A stretch of DNA of 8,359 bases from Thioalkalivibrio sp. (GCA_003553165.1 PUOZ01000364.1:1-8359); one strand, 5' to 3'. Positions 1-7,425 are shown, numbered from the stretch's first letter. Numbers and translations are program-made. Notes: generated by a model not told the origin, from the letters alone.

Positions 1-1116
1 CTGATGATTTTTCTGGGCTATTCCACAGCGAGTTCGGGGGCCTTCCTGGTGGATGGGGATTTCGGACGCGGTACCAACCGCGGCGTCGCGCAGTTTCAAT
101 TCGAACATGGGCTGACACGGAAGATCACCCGCGACATCCTCTGCTATCCCAGCCGTTGGAATACCGCCAGCCGCTTGATCACCAACATTCCCGACACCAC
201 GCTGACCGTCGCGACGCTGGAGCGCATGGCCGCAACGGCGGTGGAAACGATCGAGAGCGGGCAGGCGATGAGCGGCGACCTGGACGACGCGATCTTCCAT
301 CTCAACGCCCTGCACAAGCGCCGCTTCCTGGATTGCCGCGGCATCCTTGCACGGTACGGTGGCCATGCCGTGACCGCCTGCGCGGCACTGAAAGCGGAGG
401 AGGGGGTCACGGTTCAGCCGGAATGGGTGCTGGCCATCATCCGGCAGGAGACGGCCGGCGTGATCCGTCCGCGGTTCGAACAGCACTACCTGTCCCGCCT
501 GAACGAGCGTCATCCCGATGCGGATCTGCAGGAACTGCGGTTGCGGTCGATGAGCCTCGGGCTCGGGCAGATCATGGGTGAGAATCATCGGGCCGTGGGT
601 GCGCCAAGCGCTGCCGCGCTGTTCACGGCTCCGGTCACCGAGCAGGTGGCCTTCATCGCCCGCTTCCTCCGGCCGCGGCAGGACGCGGTGGGAAAGACGA
701 GACCCACCGAGGCCGATTTTCATCGCGTGTCGCGCTTCTATAACGGCCCGGCCTACGAGACCCATCGCTACCACGAGAAGTTGGCGCGCTGGTTCCGGGA
801 GTTCCGGTTGCTGATCGACGAGGAGGGCTTGCCGGAGCCGACGGAGGCGAGACACGCCGAGCCGGCTGGCCCGGTGCGCTATTCGCGTGCGAACCGGCCT
901 CCGGATTTGCCCTGGTTCCGCAAGAGGACCCGCGTCCAGTTGCTGTTCGTATCGGAGCCCTTCGAGGTCGATACCCAGGAGGGCGTGATGCGCATCAGCC
1001 CCGATACCGTGGACGACTGGGACGGTGGTTATTACATCGCCTTTCCCGATGACGGCAGCAAGCCCTATGGCATCGCCCCGGCCTACGTGCGTGGGAACTA
1101 CGAGGCGGTGGAGTGA
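1..1116 (+). CDS. Peptidoglycan-binding N-acetylmuramidase (DUF3380 type), 5' end outside window
   Basis: Predicted cell-wall hydrolase that cleaves glycan strands of peptidoglycan. The reading frame is open at base 1, and the first residues already lie inside a peptidoglycan-binding domain (the DGDFG..T..GVAQFQ pattern at residues 18-32, counting from the ATG at 4), so the true start is upstream and that ATG is probably internal. After a linker comes an N-acetylmuramidase domain at about residues 115-268. It shows a Glu in RQET (E149, the likely catalytic acid by family analogy), FEQH at 158-161, GLGQIMGENH at 186-195 and FYNGPAY at 245-251. A C-terminal extension (about 308-370) contains a DDWDGGYYIAFPDDGSKPYGI stretch that resembles a PGDYG-like module. 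The protein could be a prophage endolysin or a housekeeping or secreted lysozyme. No phage genes are visible downstream. The stop codon at 1114-1116 overlaps a weak 5-bp stem (1115-1128) without a T-tract. Confidence 0.85.
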   Translation: MMIFLGYSTASSGAFLVDGDFGRGTNRGVAQFQFEHGLTRKITRDILCYPSRWNTASRLITNIPDTTLTVATLERMAATAVETIESGQAMSGDLDDAIFHLNALHKRRFLDCRGILARYGGHAVTACAALKAEEGVTVQPEWVLAIIRQETAGVIRPRFEQHYLSRLNERHPDADLQELRLRSMSLGLGQIMGENHRAVGAPSAAALFTAPVTEQVAFIARFLRPRQDAVGKTRPTEADFHRVSRFYNGPAYETHRYHEKLARWFREFRLLIDEEGLPEPTEARHAEPAGPVRYSRANRPPDLPWFRKRTRVQLLFVSEPFEVDTQEGVMRISPDTVDDWDGGYYIAFPDDGSKPYGIAPAYVRGNYEAVE

Positions 1117-1228
1117 CCGACGCCGGTCGTCTGCCTCGGAAGAGGATCTTTCCGGTGTCCTTGCGCGTGCGGATGAGTTTTAACGTGCCTGGTGATCGGT
1201 CCTGATCGACGCCTGTCCTGGTGTCGCT

Positions 1229-1256
1229 TTGCGTCAATAAGACGTGACAAACTAAT
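1229..1256 (+). promoter_or_regulatory. Weak promoter candidate for the RES-Xre operon
   Basis: The 187-bp gap between the muramidase and the antitoxin gene becomes distinctly A/T-rich from about 1225 to 1265. A TTGCGT at 1229-1234 is followed after 16 bases by ACTAAT at 1251-1256, which matches the sigma-70 -10 box at 4 of 6 positions. A start near 1263 would leave a leader of about 40 bases. The short dyad ATCA-TTT-TGAT sits at 1255-1265 and could be part of an operator. The matches are poor, so this is only a candidate. Confidence 0.25.
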
Positions 1257-1303
1257 CATTTTGATGCAAGCTGGCTGATACCAATCCACCCAGAGCAGAT
1301 CCC

Positions 1304-1732
1304 ATGGAAGCCACCCACCCGTATTCGGTTCTCGACGAGTTCCCCATCCCGGCGTCCGCCCTGAGCGACCAGGCCGACTATATCCGGCTGGTCCGCACCG
1401 GTATCCCGGGAGAGGTCGTGAAGAAGGCCGTGAATCTTCTGGGCAACCGGGAGATGTTCGTGCGGCTGCTGCATACCACTTCCGCCAACCTGAGCCGCTT
1501 CTACCGAAGGAAGGCCCTCGATCCCGTGGCTACCGAGGAGGTGCTGGACGTGCTTAGGCTGTACGCGGAGGCCACTCGCATCTGGGGCGATCTCGATACC
1601 GCGAATGCCTGGCTCGACACACCCGTTGCGGCGCTGGCCGGCGAGAAGCCACTGCAGCTGTTCGACACCTTCGAGGGGCGCAAGTGGGTCCGGGAGGTAC
1701 TGCGCAAGATCGAGTTCGGCGAGTTCACCTGA
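1304..1732 (+). CDS. xre: Xre/MbcA/ParS-type antitoxin of a RES-Xre toxin-antitoxin system
   Basis: Antitoxin and probable autorepressor of the RES toxin encoded directly downstream. The 142 residues fit this family's usual size. An Xre-like helix-turn-helix region is seen at about residues 36-70, followed by the C-terminal toxin-binding domain (DUF2384 type) at about 85-142. Typical landmarks are ATRIWGDLDTANAWLDTP at 90-107 and the GEKPLQLFDTFEGRKWV region at 113-129. In known relatives the C-terminal tail blocks the toxin's active site, and the complex represses its own promoter. The ATG at 1304 is preceded by a weak AGAG at 1292-1295. The stop codon TGA (1730-1732) shares its A with the toxin start, so the two genes are almost certainly translationally coupled. 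Family assignment is strong; regulation is inferred from the family. Confidence 0.9.
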   Translation: MEATHPYSVLDEFPIPASALSDQADYIRLVRTGIPGEVVKKAVNLLGNREMFVRLLHTTSANLSRFYRRKALDPVATEEVLDVLRLYAEATRIWGDLDTANAWLDTPVAALAGEKPLQLFDTFEGRKWVREVLRKIEFGEFT

Positions 1733-2226
1733 TGCGGCTTTACCGGATCTGCCCCGAGCGGTTCCTGGAAGACTACAGCGGCCTGGGAGCGAGCTTCCAG
1801 GACGGCGCCCGCTGGAACACCGCTGGCCATCCCGTGCTCTATTTCGCCTGTTCGCCGGCCACCGCCCTGCTGGAGCTGGCGAACTATGTGCCCTCACCCC
1901 GTCTGATACCCAGCGATTACCGCCTCGGTGTGTACAGCCTTCCGGACGACGCCAGCCTCGAGAGTCTGCCCCACGGCAAGCTCCCGAAGCATTGGGCAGC
2001 CTATCCCTACCCGGAGTCCACCCAACGGTTGGGTGACGTCTGGCTGGAAGGCGTGGGCGGCCTCGCACTACTGGTCCCCAGCGCGGCGGTCTCCGGTGGC
2101 CTGGAGAACATTGCCGTGATCAATCCGAAGCACGCGCAGGTTGCGAAGGTCCAACTGCTCAAGACTTTCTCCGACCTCTTCAACGAACGGACCTTCGCCG
2201 GCATTCAGGGCAACAAACAGCCTTAG
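1732..2226 (+). CDS. res: RES-domain toxin (NAD+-degrading type)
   Basis: Toxin of the RES-Xre pair, 164 residues. Characterised members (MbcT, Res of Pseudomonas and Photorhabdus) deplete NAD+ by phosphorolysis or hydrolysis and stop growth. The domain fills the whole protein. It starts with MRLYRI, continues with GARWNTAGHPVLYF at 25-38 and ATALLELANYV at 43-53, then GDVWL at 101-105 and LLVPSA at 113-118, and ends in an NPKH motif at 131-134. Expected active-site residues are all visible: R27, Y37, E48 and S117. An in-frame ATG exists at 1684, but those 16 extra residues would overlap the antitoxin and lie before the family's conserved start, so the ATG at 1732 in TGATG is chosen. No good Shine-Dalgarno precedes it, which is consistent with translation depending on the antitoxin cistron. 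The gene looks intact. Confidence 0.9.
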   Translation: MRLYRICPERFLEDYSGLGASFQDGARWNTAGHPVLYFACSPATALLELANYVPSPRLIPSDYRLGVYSLPDDASLESLPHGKLPKHWAAYPYPESTQRLGDVWLEGVGGLALLVPSAAVSGGLENIAVINPKHAQVAKVQLLKTFSDLFNERTFAGIQGNKQP

Positions 2227-2352
2227 ATCGCAGAGCTTCGCGCAATGTTGGACCGAGACACCTGGCCCTGGGGCTTCCGTCCGCCATGAAGCTCGTCCTC
2301 CTGTTCGTGTCCGGCGGGCGCAAGGACATCTCGGCCAACAAGGGCCAACGCA

Positions 2353-2366
2353 CGCGCCGAGGCGCG
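2353..2366. terminator. Small G/C hairpin between convergent genes
   Basis: The 162-bp gap between the RES toxin gene (+) and the AsmA-like gene (-) holds no convincing gene. A perfect 6-bp inverted repeat, CGCGCC and GGCGCG, lies at 2353-2358 and 2361-2366. The loop is very short and no T-tract follows on either strand, so a terminator role for the two converging transcripts rests mainly on position. Confidence 0.2.
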
Positions 2367-2388
2367 CGATGTCGCCGGAAGGCTGCCG

Positions 2389-5313
2389 TCACCGGGCCGG
2401 GTCTTGCACGGCGCGCCAGGCGTCGAACCAGCGGCGCGGGCGCAGGATGCGCAGGGTGGGTTCGCTGTCGTTCAGTTCGACGCCGAGCGCCAACGCGCCC
2501 AGCCGGGCATACAGCGCGCCGTTGGACGTGCCGTCCGCCAGTGCCAGGTCGGCGAGCAGCGTCAGGTTCTCGCCCACGAGATCGACGTCGCTGAGACGGA
2601 TCCGGGTGTCGTTCAGGTCCAGCTGCGCGCTGCCCTCGATACCGCGAACGTCCAGCAGCCGGCCCAGCCAGGCGCTGTCCCGGGCACGGGCGAGAAACAG
2701 GCGGGCCAGCAGGCCCGTGTCGCGCATCGTCAGTGCCACCCGGCTGGCGAGGCGGATCTGCTCCGTCCAGCGCAGTTGTGCGTCGTCGAAATCCAGTTGC
2801 ACCCACCAGTCGGCATCGCCCGCTTGCTCGCCATTCTGCCGCTGCACCTGATCCAGGCGGAGGAAGGACCGCGCCGCGTTGAACTGCCGCGTCGCCAGCT
2901 CGCCCTCCGCGAGCCGTAGGGCGAGCTGCAGGTCCCCGCGCAGGTGCTGGTCGAGCAATGCCAGTTCGACGCCGCTGGCCCGAAGGTTGACTTCGCCCCG
3001 GGCCTCCAGCCCCACCAGGGTGAACTCGCTGGCGACGCGCGCCGTCCCGCCGAGCAGCGTGACGCCCGCGCCTTCAGGCAAATAGGTGTTGTACCGGGTG
3101 AAATCAGGCACCTCGGTCTCTGGGAGGGAGATCCATGTGGTGAAGTGCCGGGGCTCCGGTGACGCAAGCACTTCCGAGAATTGCCCGGTTCGGGTTGTGA
3201 CGACCAGCTCACGCCCCTGGAGGTGCGGCCGTTCGTCGTCCCGGCGCTGCAGCGCATATTCCGGAATCTCGAGCGTGAGACGGGCCTGTTCCGGCGTCTC
3301 CAGCCGCGCGCTCAGTGCGCCGCGTCCGGCCGCACGATGGTCGAGAAATCCCACCTGCAGCTGCTCGGCCGCCACCAGCAGCCGGGTCCCCGGCAGGATC
3401 CGGTTGCCCGCGAAGCTGCCCTCGAGGTGGAGCTGCCCATGGCCCTGCACTGCGAGACCGTGGGCATCGGGCAGGAAAGCGTTCAGGAACCCGAGCTGCC
3501 GGACCGTGCCTTCCAGAACCAACTGCCCACCAGGCACACCGTCACGCCGGTGCAGACGCCCTTCAAGCAGAACCAGATCGCTCTCCAGACGTTCCGCATC
3601 CGGTGTCTCGCCCTGGGCCTGCCAACGCAGCCGGCTGCCGCCAATGTCCAGCCGCGTTCCGTCCAGCGCGGCCTCGTTGAGGGCCAGCGTGAACTCGACG
3701 TCGTTTTCCACGGTGTGCCCCCCCAGCCTGGTGCGCAGCTTCTCGCCGGACAGCGAGAGCGAACCCCGCAGGCCGTTCTCCGCCACGACCATCTGGCCCT
3801 CGCTCAACGCGCTGCCGCCGAGCAGCAGCAGGGGCGCGGGGTCGGAAAGGTAAGGGTCGAGGTAATGCTGCAGCACTGCGATGTCGGGCAAGCGCGCAGT
3901 CTGCCAGACGATCTCCGCGCGGGTACCGTCCTCGGCCTGTTCCGGGTCGAAGGGGCCTGTCGCCGCCAGCCGCAGTTCGGCCCCGGCGAGCAGTTGGCGC
4001 GCCTGGTGATGCAGGGTGGCCCCGACCAACAGCATATCCAGCGAGACCTGGTCGTCCTCCAGTCCGGCGCGCAGCGTGCCTTCGCCGCTCGCGGCGTAAC
4101 CGAGCCCCTTGACCTCGAGTTGCGGCGCGCTGATCTCCAGCCGGGCCGCAGCCGGGTGCTGGCCCAGCGTCTCCAGCTCCGCCTCAAGCTCACCCGTGCC
4201 GCGGAGCTCGATGCCCTGGCCTTCGAACAGGTGCGCCAAATAGGGATCGAGCATATCCAGGCGCGTCACGTCGCCGCGCAGCGCAAGCCGTGCGCCGGCG
4301 GGTTCCTCCAGACGGTCCAGGCGCCGGTTGTTCAGTTCCACGCTGAGCGTCAGTTCAGTCCGGTGGGCGTAGGGGTCTGCATCGGCCAACGTCACGTCGC
4401 GCAACCGCGTGGTGAATGTCAGCCGCTCCGGATGTTCGGGGGAAACCGCCAGGAGGACCGCGCCGTCGCCCTCCGCGCGGTGTGTGGTGCCGAGCGCCCC
4501 GGGCGCGAGCGGGTCACGGTCAGGCCAGAGGCCTTCGCGCAGCCGCGGTTCATCGACTTCGACACGCAGTTCGGGCGAGTCCAGGCGCAGGGCGCTGCCC
4601 GGCGCCAGTATTCCCCGAGCCACCGTCAGATCGCCCTGCAGCCGGCCATGGCCGGACAGCGCGAGCCAGGGCAGGGTTTCCAGATAGGGCATGAAGACAT
4701 CCCAGGCGTCGGCGTGGGCATCCAGCTGCACGGTGCCGGACAATGCCTCCAGCACCGCCGCGCCGACCTCCATCGGTGCGACCCGAGCCAGCGACGCCTC
4801 GGCGGCAAGGTCGATGTCGCGCACCAGGGTGGCGCCGTCGGCATCGCGCTGCAGCCGGCCACCCTCCAGGCGGAGCGCGAGGTGGGAGATCGCCAGTTGC
4901 CGGGCCGTGAATTCGGTGTCCTCCAGACGCAGCTGGCCGGCACCGTCGAGGACCAGGTCGTTCAGGGTCAGGCGCCGGATTCCGCGGGCATCCAGCGAAC
5001 GGATGTGCAGGCCGCCCCGCAGCAGTGCAAGCAGCGAGAGCTCCAGCGTCGCACGTTCCGCAGCGACAGAGAGTGCGAGTTCTTTATCTGCACGGGCCAG
5101 GTGGAAGCCCTCGACTTCCCAGCGGCCGGGATGCCGACTGCGACCGTGCTCCCAGGCGATGTCGATCCCCTCCAACTGGGAGAGCCGCTGCGGCAGCCAT
5201 GAACTATTGAGCAGCCAGTAGCTGCCCGCGAACCAGGCCAGTGCCAGTACCACCAGCGCTGCCAGCAGCGACAGGGCGAGGCGAGAACGGGAGCGGGGCA
5301 AGGGATCGGACAT
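2389..5313 (-). CDS. AsmA/TamB/YhdP-like inner-membrane-anchored envelope protein
   Basis: Large 974-residue protein with a short basic N-terminus, one hydrophobic segment at about residues 12-34 (LALSLLAALVVLALAWFAGS) and a long, mostly beta-strand-like remainder expected in the periplasm. The pattern of alternating hydrophobic and polar residues, repeated 'L.L....' blocks and a layered 'LDARGIRRLTLNDLVLDGAGQL' style region near 105-125 is typical of AsmA-like repeat proteins. Those proteins form hydrophobic grooves and are linked to phospholipid transport to the outer membrane. No catalytic motif is apparent. The length is shorter than YhdP or TamB (over 1200) and longer than AsmA (about 600), so it may be a separate subgroup. 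The ATG at 5313 is used; no strong ribosome-binding site precedes it. It lies 132 bp downstream of the DUF4126 gene on the same strand. The superfamily is inferred from architecture, not from a diagnostic motif. Confidence 0.6.
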   Translation of the reverse strand: MSDPLPRSRSRLALSLLAALVVLALAWFAGSYWLLNSSWLPQRLSQLEGIDIAWEHGRSRHPGRWEVEGFHLARADKELALSVAAERATLELSLLALLRGGLHIRSLDARGIRRLTLNDLVLDGAGQLRLEDTEFTARQLAISHLALRLEGGRLQRDADGATLVRDIDLAAEASLARVAPMEVGAAVLEALSGTVQLDAHADAWDVFMPYLETLPWLALSGHGRLQGDLTVARGILAPGSALRLDSPELRVEVDEPRLREGLWPDRDPLAPGALGTTHRAEGDGAVLLAVSPEHPERLTFTTRLRDVTLADADPYAHRTELTLSVELNNRRLDRLEEPAGARLALRGDVTRLDMLDPYLAHLFEGQGIELRGTGELEAELETLGQHPAAARLEISAPQLEVKGLGYAASGEGTLRAGLEDDQVSLDMLLVGATLHHQARQLLAGAELRLAATGPFDPEQAEDGTRAEIVWQTARLPDIAVLQHYLDPYLSDPAPLLLLGGSALSEGQMVVAENGLRGSLSLSGEKLRTRLGGHTVENDVEFTLALNEAALDGTRLDIGGSRLRWQAQGETPDAERLESDLVLLEGRLHRRDGVPGGQLVLEGTVRQLGFLNAFLPDAHGLAVQGHGQLHLEGSFAGNRILPGTRLLVAAEQLQVGFLDHRAAGRGALSARLETPEQARLTLEIPEYALQRRDDERPHLQGRELVVTTRTGQFSEVLASPEPRHFTTWISLPETEVPDFTRYNTYLPEGAGVTLLGGTARVASEFTLVGLEARGEVNLRASGVELALLDQHLRGDLQLALRLAEGELATRQFNAARSFLRLDQVQRQNGEQAGDADWWVQLDFDDAQLRWTEQIRLASRVALTMRDTGLLARLFLARARDSAWLGRLLDVRGIEGSAQLDLNDTRIRLSDVDLVGENLTLLADLALADGTSNGALYARLGALALGVELNDSEPTLRILRPRRWFDAWRAVQDPAR

Positions 5314-5419
5314 GGACGTTTTCTGGTTTCGCTACAGAGTCTCGACGAACCCATCTTAGCGGGTGTTCCAGGTCTCGACGTCCGGTCGGTTCGGACCACG
5401 CTGTTTTGCGGCCATGGGC

Positions 5420-5437
5420 GCAGCCCCAAAGGGCTGC
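5420..5437 (-). terminator. Hairpin downstream of the DUF4126 gene
   Basis: A perfect 7-bp inverted repeat, GCAGCCC and GGGCTGC with a 4-base loop, lies 8 bases beyond the DUF4126 stop codon on the minus strand. It has the position of a transcription terminator, but no run of T follows it in the minus-strand direction. It could instead attenuate or stabilise a transcript that reads on into the AsmA-like gene. Confidence 0.35.
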
Positions 5438-5445
5438 CAACGGTC

Positions 5446-6048
5446 TCAGGCATTCAGGTCCGGTGCGCTGCGCCGCCGGTTGCGCAGCAGCCGGATGAGC
5501 CGGATGAGCAGCCACACGAGAGCCAGGATCACCAGCACGCCGAAGGCCAGCGGGATCAGCAGCGCGAACGCGATCGTGAGCAGGCTGCCCCCGGTCTCCG
5601 AGGTGGCAATCAGGGGATTGGCCAGACCGCCGGTCGAGGCAGTGGATACCCCGCGGGCCAGCACGGTCGTGCCCTGCACGATGCCTGCAGCACCGCCGCC
5701 AAGCAGCGCCGCAGTGCCCCACTGCAGCAGCCCGTTCATCTCGGGTAGCAGCGAGGCAACGATCACCGTGCCGCCGCCGATCGCTGCGGGGGTGGCCAGG
5801 GTGTCAAGCAAGTTGTCGACCACCGGGATGTAATAGGCGCCAGCCTCCAACAGGGCCGCGATGCCCACCACGATCAGTACCGGGTCGGAGGCCAGCCAGG
5901 CGAAGTCCTCGCCCAGTTCCAGCAGGCCGAAGCGCGAGGCGAGGCCCAGCGCCAGCACCGGCAGGAACACCCGCAGCCCGGCCGCCGCGCTAAGGCTGAT
6001 GCCCGCCATCAGCGCGGAAAGGGTGCTCAGGTCGCCGATGCCTTCCAT
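5446..6048 (-). CDS. DUF4126 family integral membrane protein
   Basis: Hydrophobic 200-residue membrane protein of unknown function, recognised by the DUF4126-like start (STLSALMAGISLSAAAGLRVF) and its Gly/Ala-rich membrane segments. Approximate segments, numbered from the chosen start, are 8-38, 57-75, 90-103, 111-130 and 155-184. The tail is basic (RNRRR), which suggests it faces the cytoplasm. The frame can be extended six codons to a TTG at 6066. The ATG at 6048 is preferred because relatives start shortly before the STLSALMAG stretch and the TTG has no supporting ribosome-binding site. A TAGAAT on the minus strand at 6058-6063 resembles a -10 box but has no good -35 partner. Possible co-transcription with the AsmA-like gene suggests an envelope context, which is inference. 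No biochemical role is known to me. Confidence 0.8.
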   Translation of the reverse strand: MEGIGDLSTLSALMAGISLSAAAGLRVFLPVLALGLASRFGLLELGEDFAWLASDPVLIVVGIAALLEAGAYYIPVVDNLLDTLATPAAIGGGTVIVASLLPEMNGLLQWGTAALLGGGAAGIVQGTTVLARGVSTASTGGLANPLIATSETGGSLLTIAFALLIPLAFGVLVILALVWLLIRLIRLLRNRRRSAPDLNA

Positions 6049-6187
6049 GGCCGCTATTCTAGCCAAGACCCGGTTTCGGGCCCATTTGTTGTCTCGAGTG
6101 GAACGGGAGTGCTCATCCGGGACAGATCTCCTGATCGTGACCGTGGTCAGGGTGGGCCACCGGTCGACCCCGGCTGAATTGGCGCGC

Positions 6188-6216
6188 TTGACATCTACTC
6201 CATTGGAGTAGATTCT
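6188..6216 (+). promoter_or_regulatory. Promoter of the RelE/HigB-NadS operon
   Basis: A perfect consensus -35 box TTGACA is at 6188-6193. Two -10 candidates follow: TAGATT at 6209-6214 (spacer 15) and GATTCT at 6211-6216 (spacer 17). Either would start transcription within a few bases of the toxin ATG at 6223. The toxin message would therefore be leaderless or nearly so, in agreement with the absence of a Shine-Dalgarno sequence at normal distance (the only GGAG, at 6205-6208, is 14 bases away). Confidence 0.65.
6193..6213. promoter_or_regulatory. Perfect 21-bp palindromic operator
   Basis: The arms ATCTACTCCA (6193-6202) and TGGAGTAGAT (6204-6213) are exact reverse complements around a single T at 6203. 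The site begins on the last base of the -35 box and runs into the -10 region, so a bound dimer would block RNA polymerase. The natural ligand is the helix-turn-helix antitoxin NadS encoded by the same operon, alone or bound to the toxin. The palindrome is seen directly; the ligand is inferred. Confidence 0.8.
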
Positions 6217-6222
6217 CCGCTG

Positions 6223-6576
6223 ATGATCACGATCGCCGAAACGGCGCCATTTCAGCGCAAAATCGCAAGTCTGCTATCAGATGAAGAGCGCGGTGATCTG
6301 ATCACTTACCTAGCTGAGCACCCGAGTGCGGGGGTTCTGGTGGAAGGTACGGGCGGGATTCGGAAGCTCCGTTGGGCGCGCCAAGGTGGCGGAAAGAGGG
6401 GCGGGCTACGCATCATTTACTACTTCCACAGCGAAATGATGCCACTTTACCTGTTGGCAGCCTTCGGAAAGAACGAAAAGGCGAACATCTCGGCTGAAGA
6501 AAAACGGCAGTTGGCGAAGGCTGTGAACGAATTGGTGGCATTCTGGAGGCAACGACATGGGCAAGGCATTCACTGA
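6223..6576 (+). CDS. RelE/HigB-like toxin of a type II toxin-antitoxin system
   Basis: Toxin of 117 residues in the RelE/ParE superfamily, of the HigB-2-like branch that pairs with NadS-type antitoxins. Such toxins usually cut mRNA at the ribosome. Landmarks are LLSDEER..LITYLAEHP at 17-34, GTGGIRKLRWA at 42-52, KRGGLRIIYYF at 58-68 and LLAAFGKNEKANIS at 77-90. The basic and aromatic positions R47, K48, R50, R59 and R63 and the K83-K86 region are candidate RNA-contacting residues, by analogy only. The gene is first in the operon, the reverse of the common antitoxin-first order, and overlaps the antitoxin gene by 20 bases. It has no clear ribosome-binding site, which should keep toxin synthesis low relative to the antitoxin. 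It looks intact. Base composition is more A/T-rich than in the AsmA-like gene to its left, which fits acquisition. Confidence 0.88.
   Translation: MITIAETAPFQRKIASLLSDEERGDLITYLAEHPSAGVLVEGTGGIRKLRWARQGGGKRGGLRIIYYFHSEMMPLYLLAAFGKNEKANISAEEKRQLAKAVNELVAFWRQRHGQGIH
6545..6549 (+). promoter_or_regulatory. Strong ribosome-binding site for the antitoxin inside the toxin gene
   Basis: GGAGG at 6545-6549 lies 7 bases before the antitoxin ATG at 6557. The first gene of the operon has no comparable site, so the antitoxin is likely translated more efficiently from the shared mRNA. Confidence 0.7.
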
Positions 6577-6844
6577 TATTTCGGAAGGTCTCAAGGATGC
6601 GGCCAATCATGCGCAAGGGAAGAAGTCTGGTGTGGTGGAGCATACCCCGGAAGTCCTTGACGTAAGGGCAATCCGGGCGAAAACCGGGATGAGCCAGGAG
6701 CGGTTTTGTGCCACGTTCGGTATTTCACTTGGCACGCTTCGTCATTGGGAACAAGGTCTGCGCACACCGCGGGGAGCCGCAAGAGTTCTGCTGAAAGTGG
6801 TCGACCAGAACCCGAAGGTCGTCATGGCTGCAGTGAAGGAATGA
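6557..6844 (+). CDS. nadS: NadS/HigA-type helix-turn-helix antitoxin
   Basis: Antitoxin and likely transcriptional autorepressor, 95 residues. A Cro/C1-type helix-turn-helix is clear at about residues 37-68: VRAIRAKTGMSQERFCATF, then a turn, then the recognition helix region SLGTLRHWEQGLRTP. The N-terminal 30 residues (MGKAFTDISEGLKDA...) are the family's usual arm that contacts the toxin. The short C-terminus (VVDQNPKVVMAAVKE) is typical of NadS proteins. The start is set by GGAGG seven bases upstream, and the first 20 bases overlap the end of the toxin gene. It probably binds the 21-bp palindrome at 6193-6213. No transcription terminator is seen after the stop. The 126 bp that follow hold only short, unconvincing dyads. 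Confidence 0.9.
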   Translation: MGKAFTDISEGLKDAANHAQGKKSGVVEHTPEVLDVRAIRAKTGMSQERFCATFGISLGTLRHWEQGLRTPRGAARVLLKVVDQNPKVVMAAVKE

Positions 6845-6970
6845 GAAGCAGCCAGATGCGGGCATGGGCGGTCGCAGCCTGGGCCGATTCGTCCGGCTGC
6901 ATGAACGCCAAACGGTTGGACGTCATGGCTCAGTTCCATCGGCCGTAGACCCGTTCATCGGAGTTGGTTC

Positions 6971-7384
6971 ATGAGTGGAGACAGGACGATGCAGCCCCTG
7001 CGAATGCCCGTCTTGTTCGTCGGGCACGGTAACCCGATGAACACGATCCAGCGAAATGAGTTTCATCAACGGTGGCAGGAGCTTGGGCGGCTGCTCCCCA
7101 AACCGAAATCCATCCTGTGCATGTTCGCCCACTGGGAAACGCGGGGCGTCTGCCTGTCAGCGGCCGAAGAGCCGGAAACGCTCCAGGACTTCTTCGGTTT
7201 CCCAAAGGCCCAGTTCGACGCGTGCTATCCAGCGCCCGGTGATCCCGCATTAGCGGATCGCGCGAAGGAGCTGATGGGCGCGGCAGGTACACGCCTGAGG
7301 GTGCTAAGAGACATCCGCTTTCTGGGCGATCGCGCGCATCGGTTTCTCGAGCAGGGGCGACAACCCGGGTGTCCAATAGTGTGA
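6971..7384 (+). pseudogene. ygiD: Truncated YgiD/LigB-type extradiol dioxygenase (4,5-DOPA dioxygenase-like)
   Basis: The first ~102 residues match the N-terminal part of the LigB-type dioxygenase family represented by YgiD: MPVLFVGHGNPMNTI at 12-26, AHWETRG at 53-59, DFFGFPKAQFDACYPAPGDP at 73-92. Two metal-ligand histidines are present (H19, H54). After about residue 102 (near base 7277) the similarity stops, and 35 unrelated residues run to a stop at 7382-7384. Family members are about 260 residues long, and the region with the remaining active-site histidines (the GLDHG part) is absent in all frames I inspected. The fragment cannot be an active enzyme. The ATG at 6971 has GGAG at 6960-6963; ATGs at 6989 and 7004 are alternatives. 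This is a deletion or rearrangement scar within the accessory patch. A short independent protein is possible but less likely. Confidence 0.75.
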
Positions 7385-7425
7385 CGTCTGAGCCCGTATC
7401 CGCTGAGAACAAACGGTAGGTGTTG

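Noticed and set aside
1684..1731. Upstream ATG for the RES toxin
   Set aside because: The 16 extra residues overlap the antitoxin gene and precede the conserved MRLYRI start; the TGATG junction at 1730-1734 is the better start.
1256..2068. 270-codon open frame on the minus strand across the RES-Xre operon
   Set aside because: Low-complexity Arg/Gly/Pro-rich translation antisense to two clearly recognised genes.
2286..2594. Plus-strand frame starting MKLVLLFVSGGRKD between the RES and AsmA-like genes
   Set aside because: The beginning looks protein-like, but most of the frame is antisense to the AsmA-like gene and turns into Arg/Ala-rich sequence; there is no ribosome-binding site and no recognisable domain.
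3181..5202. 673-codon open frame on the plus strand opposite the AsmA-like gene
   Set aside because: It lies wholly antisense to the AsmA-like gene, is Gln/Arg-rich without domain-like character, and such long shadow frames are expected in G+C-rich DNA.
6845..6970. Short frames between the antitoxin gene and the dioxygenase remnant
   Set aside because: The translations (for example MRAWAVAAWADSSGC...) have no recognisable features; only weak dyads such as GCAGCC/GGCTGC are present.
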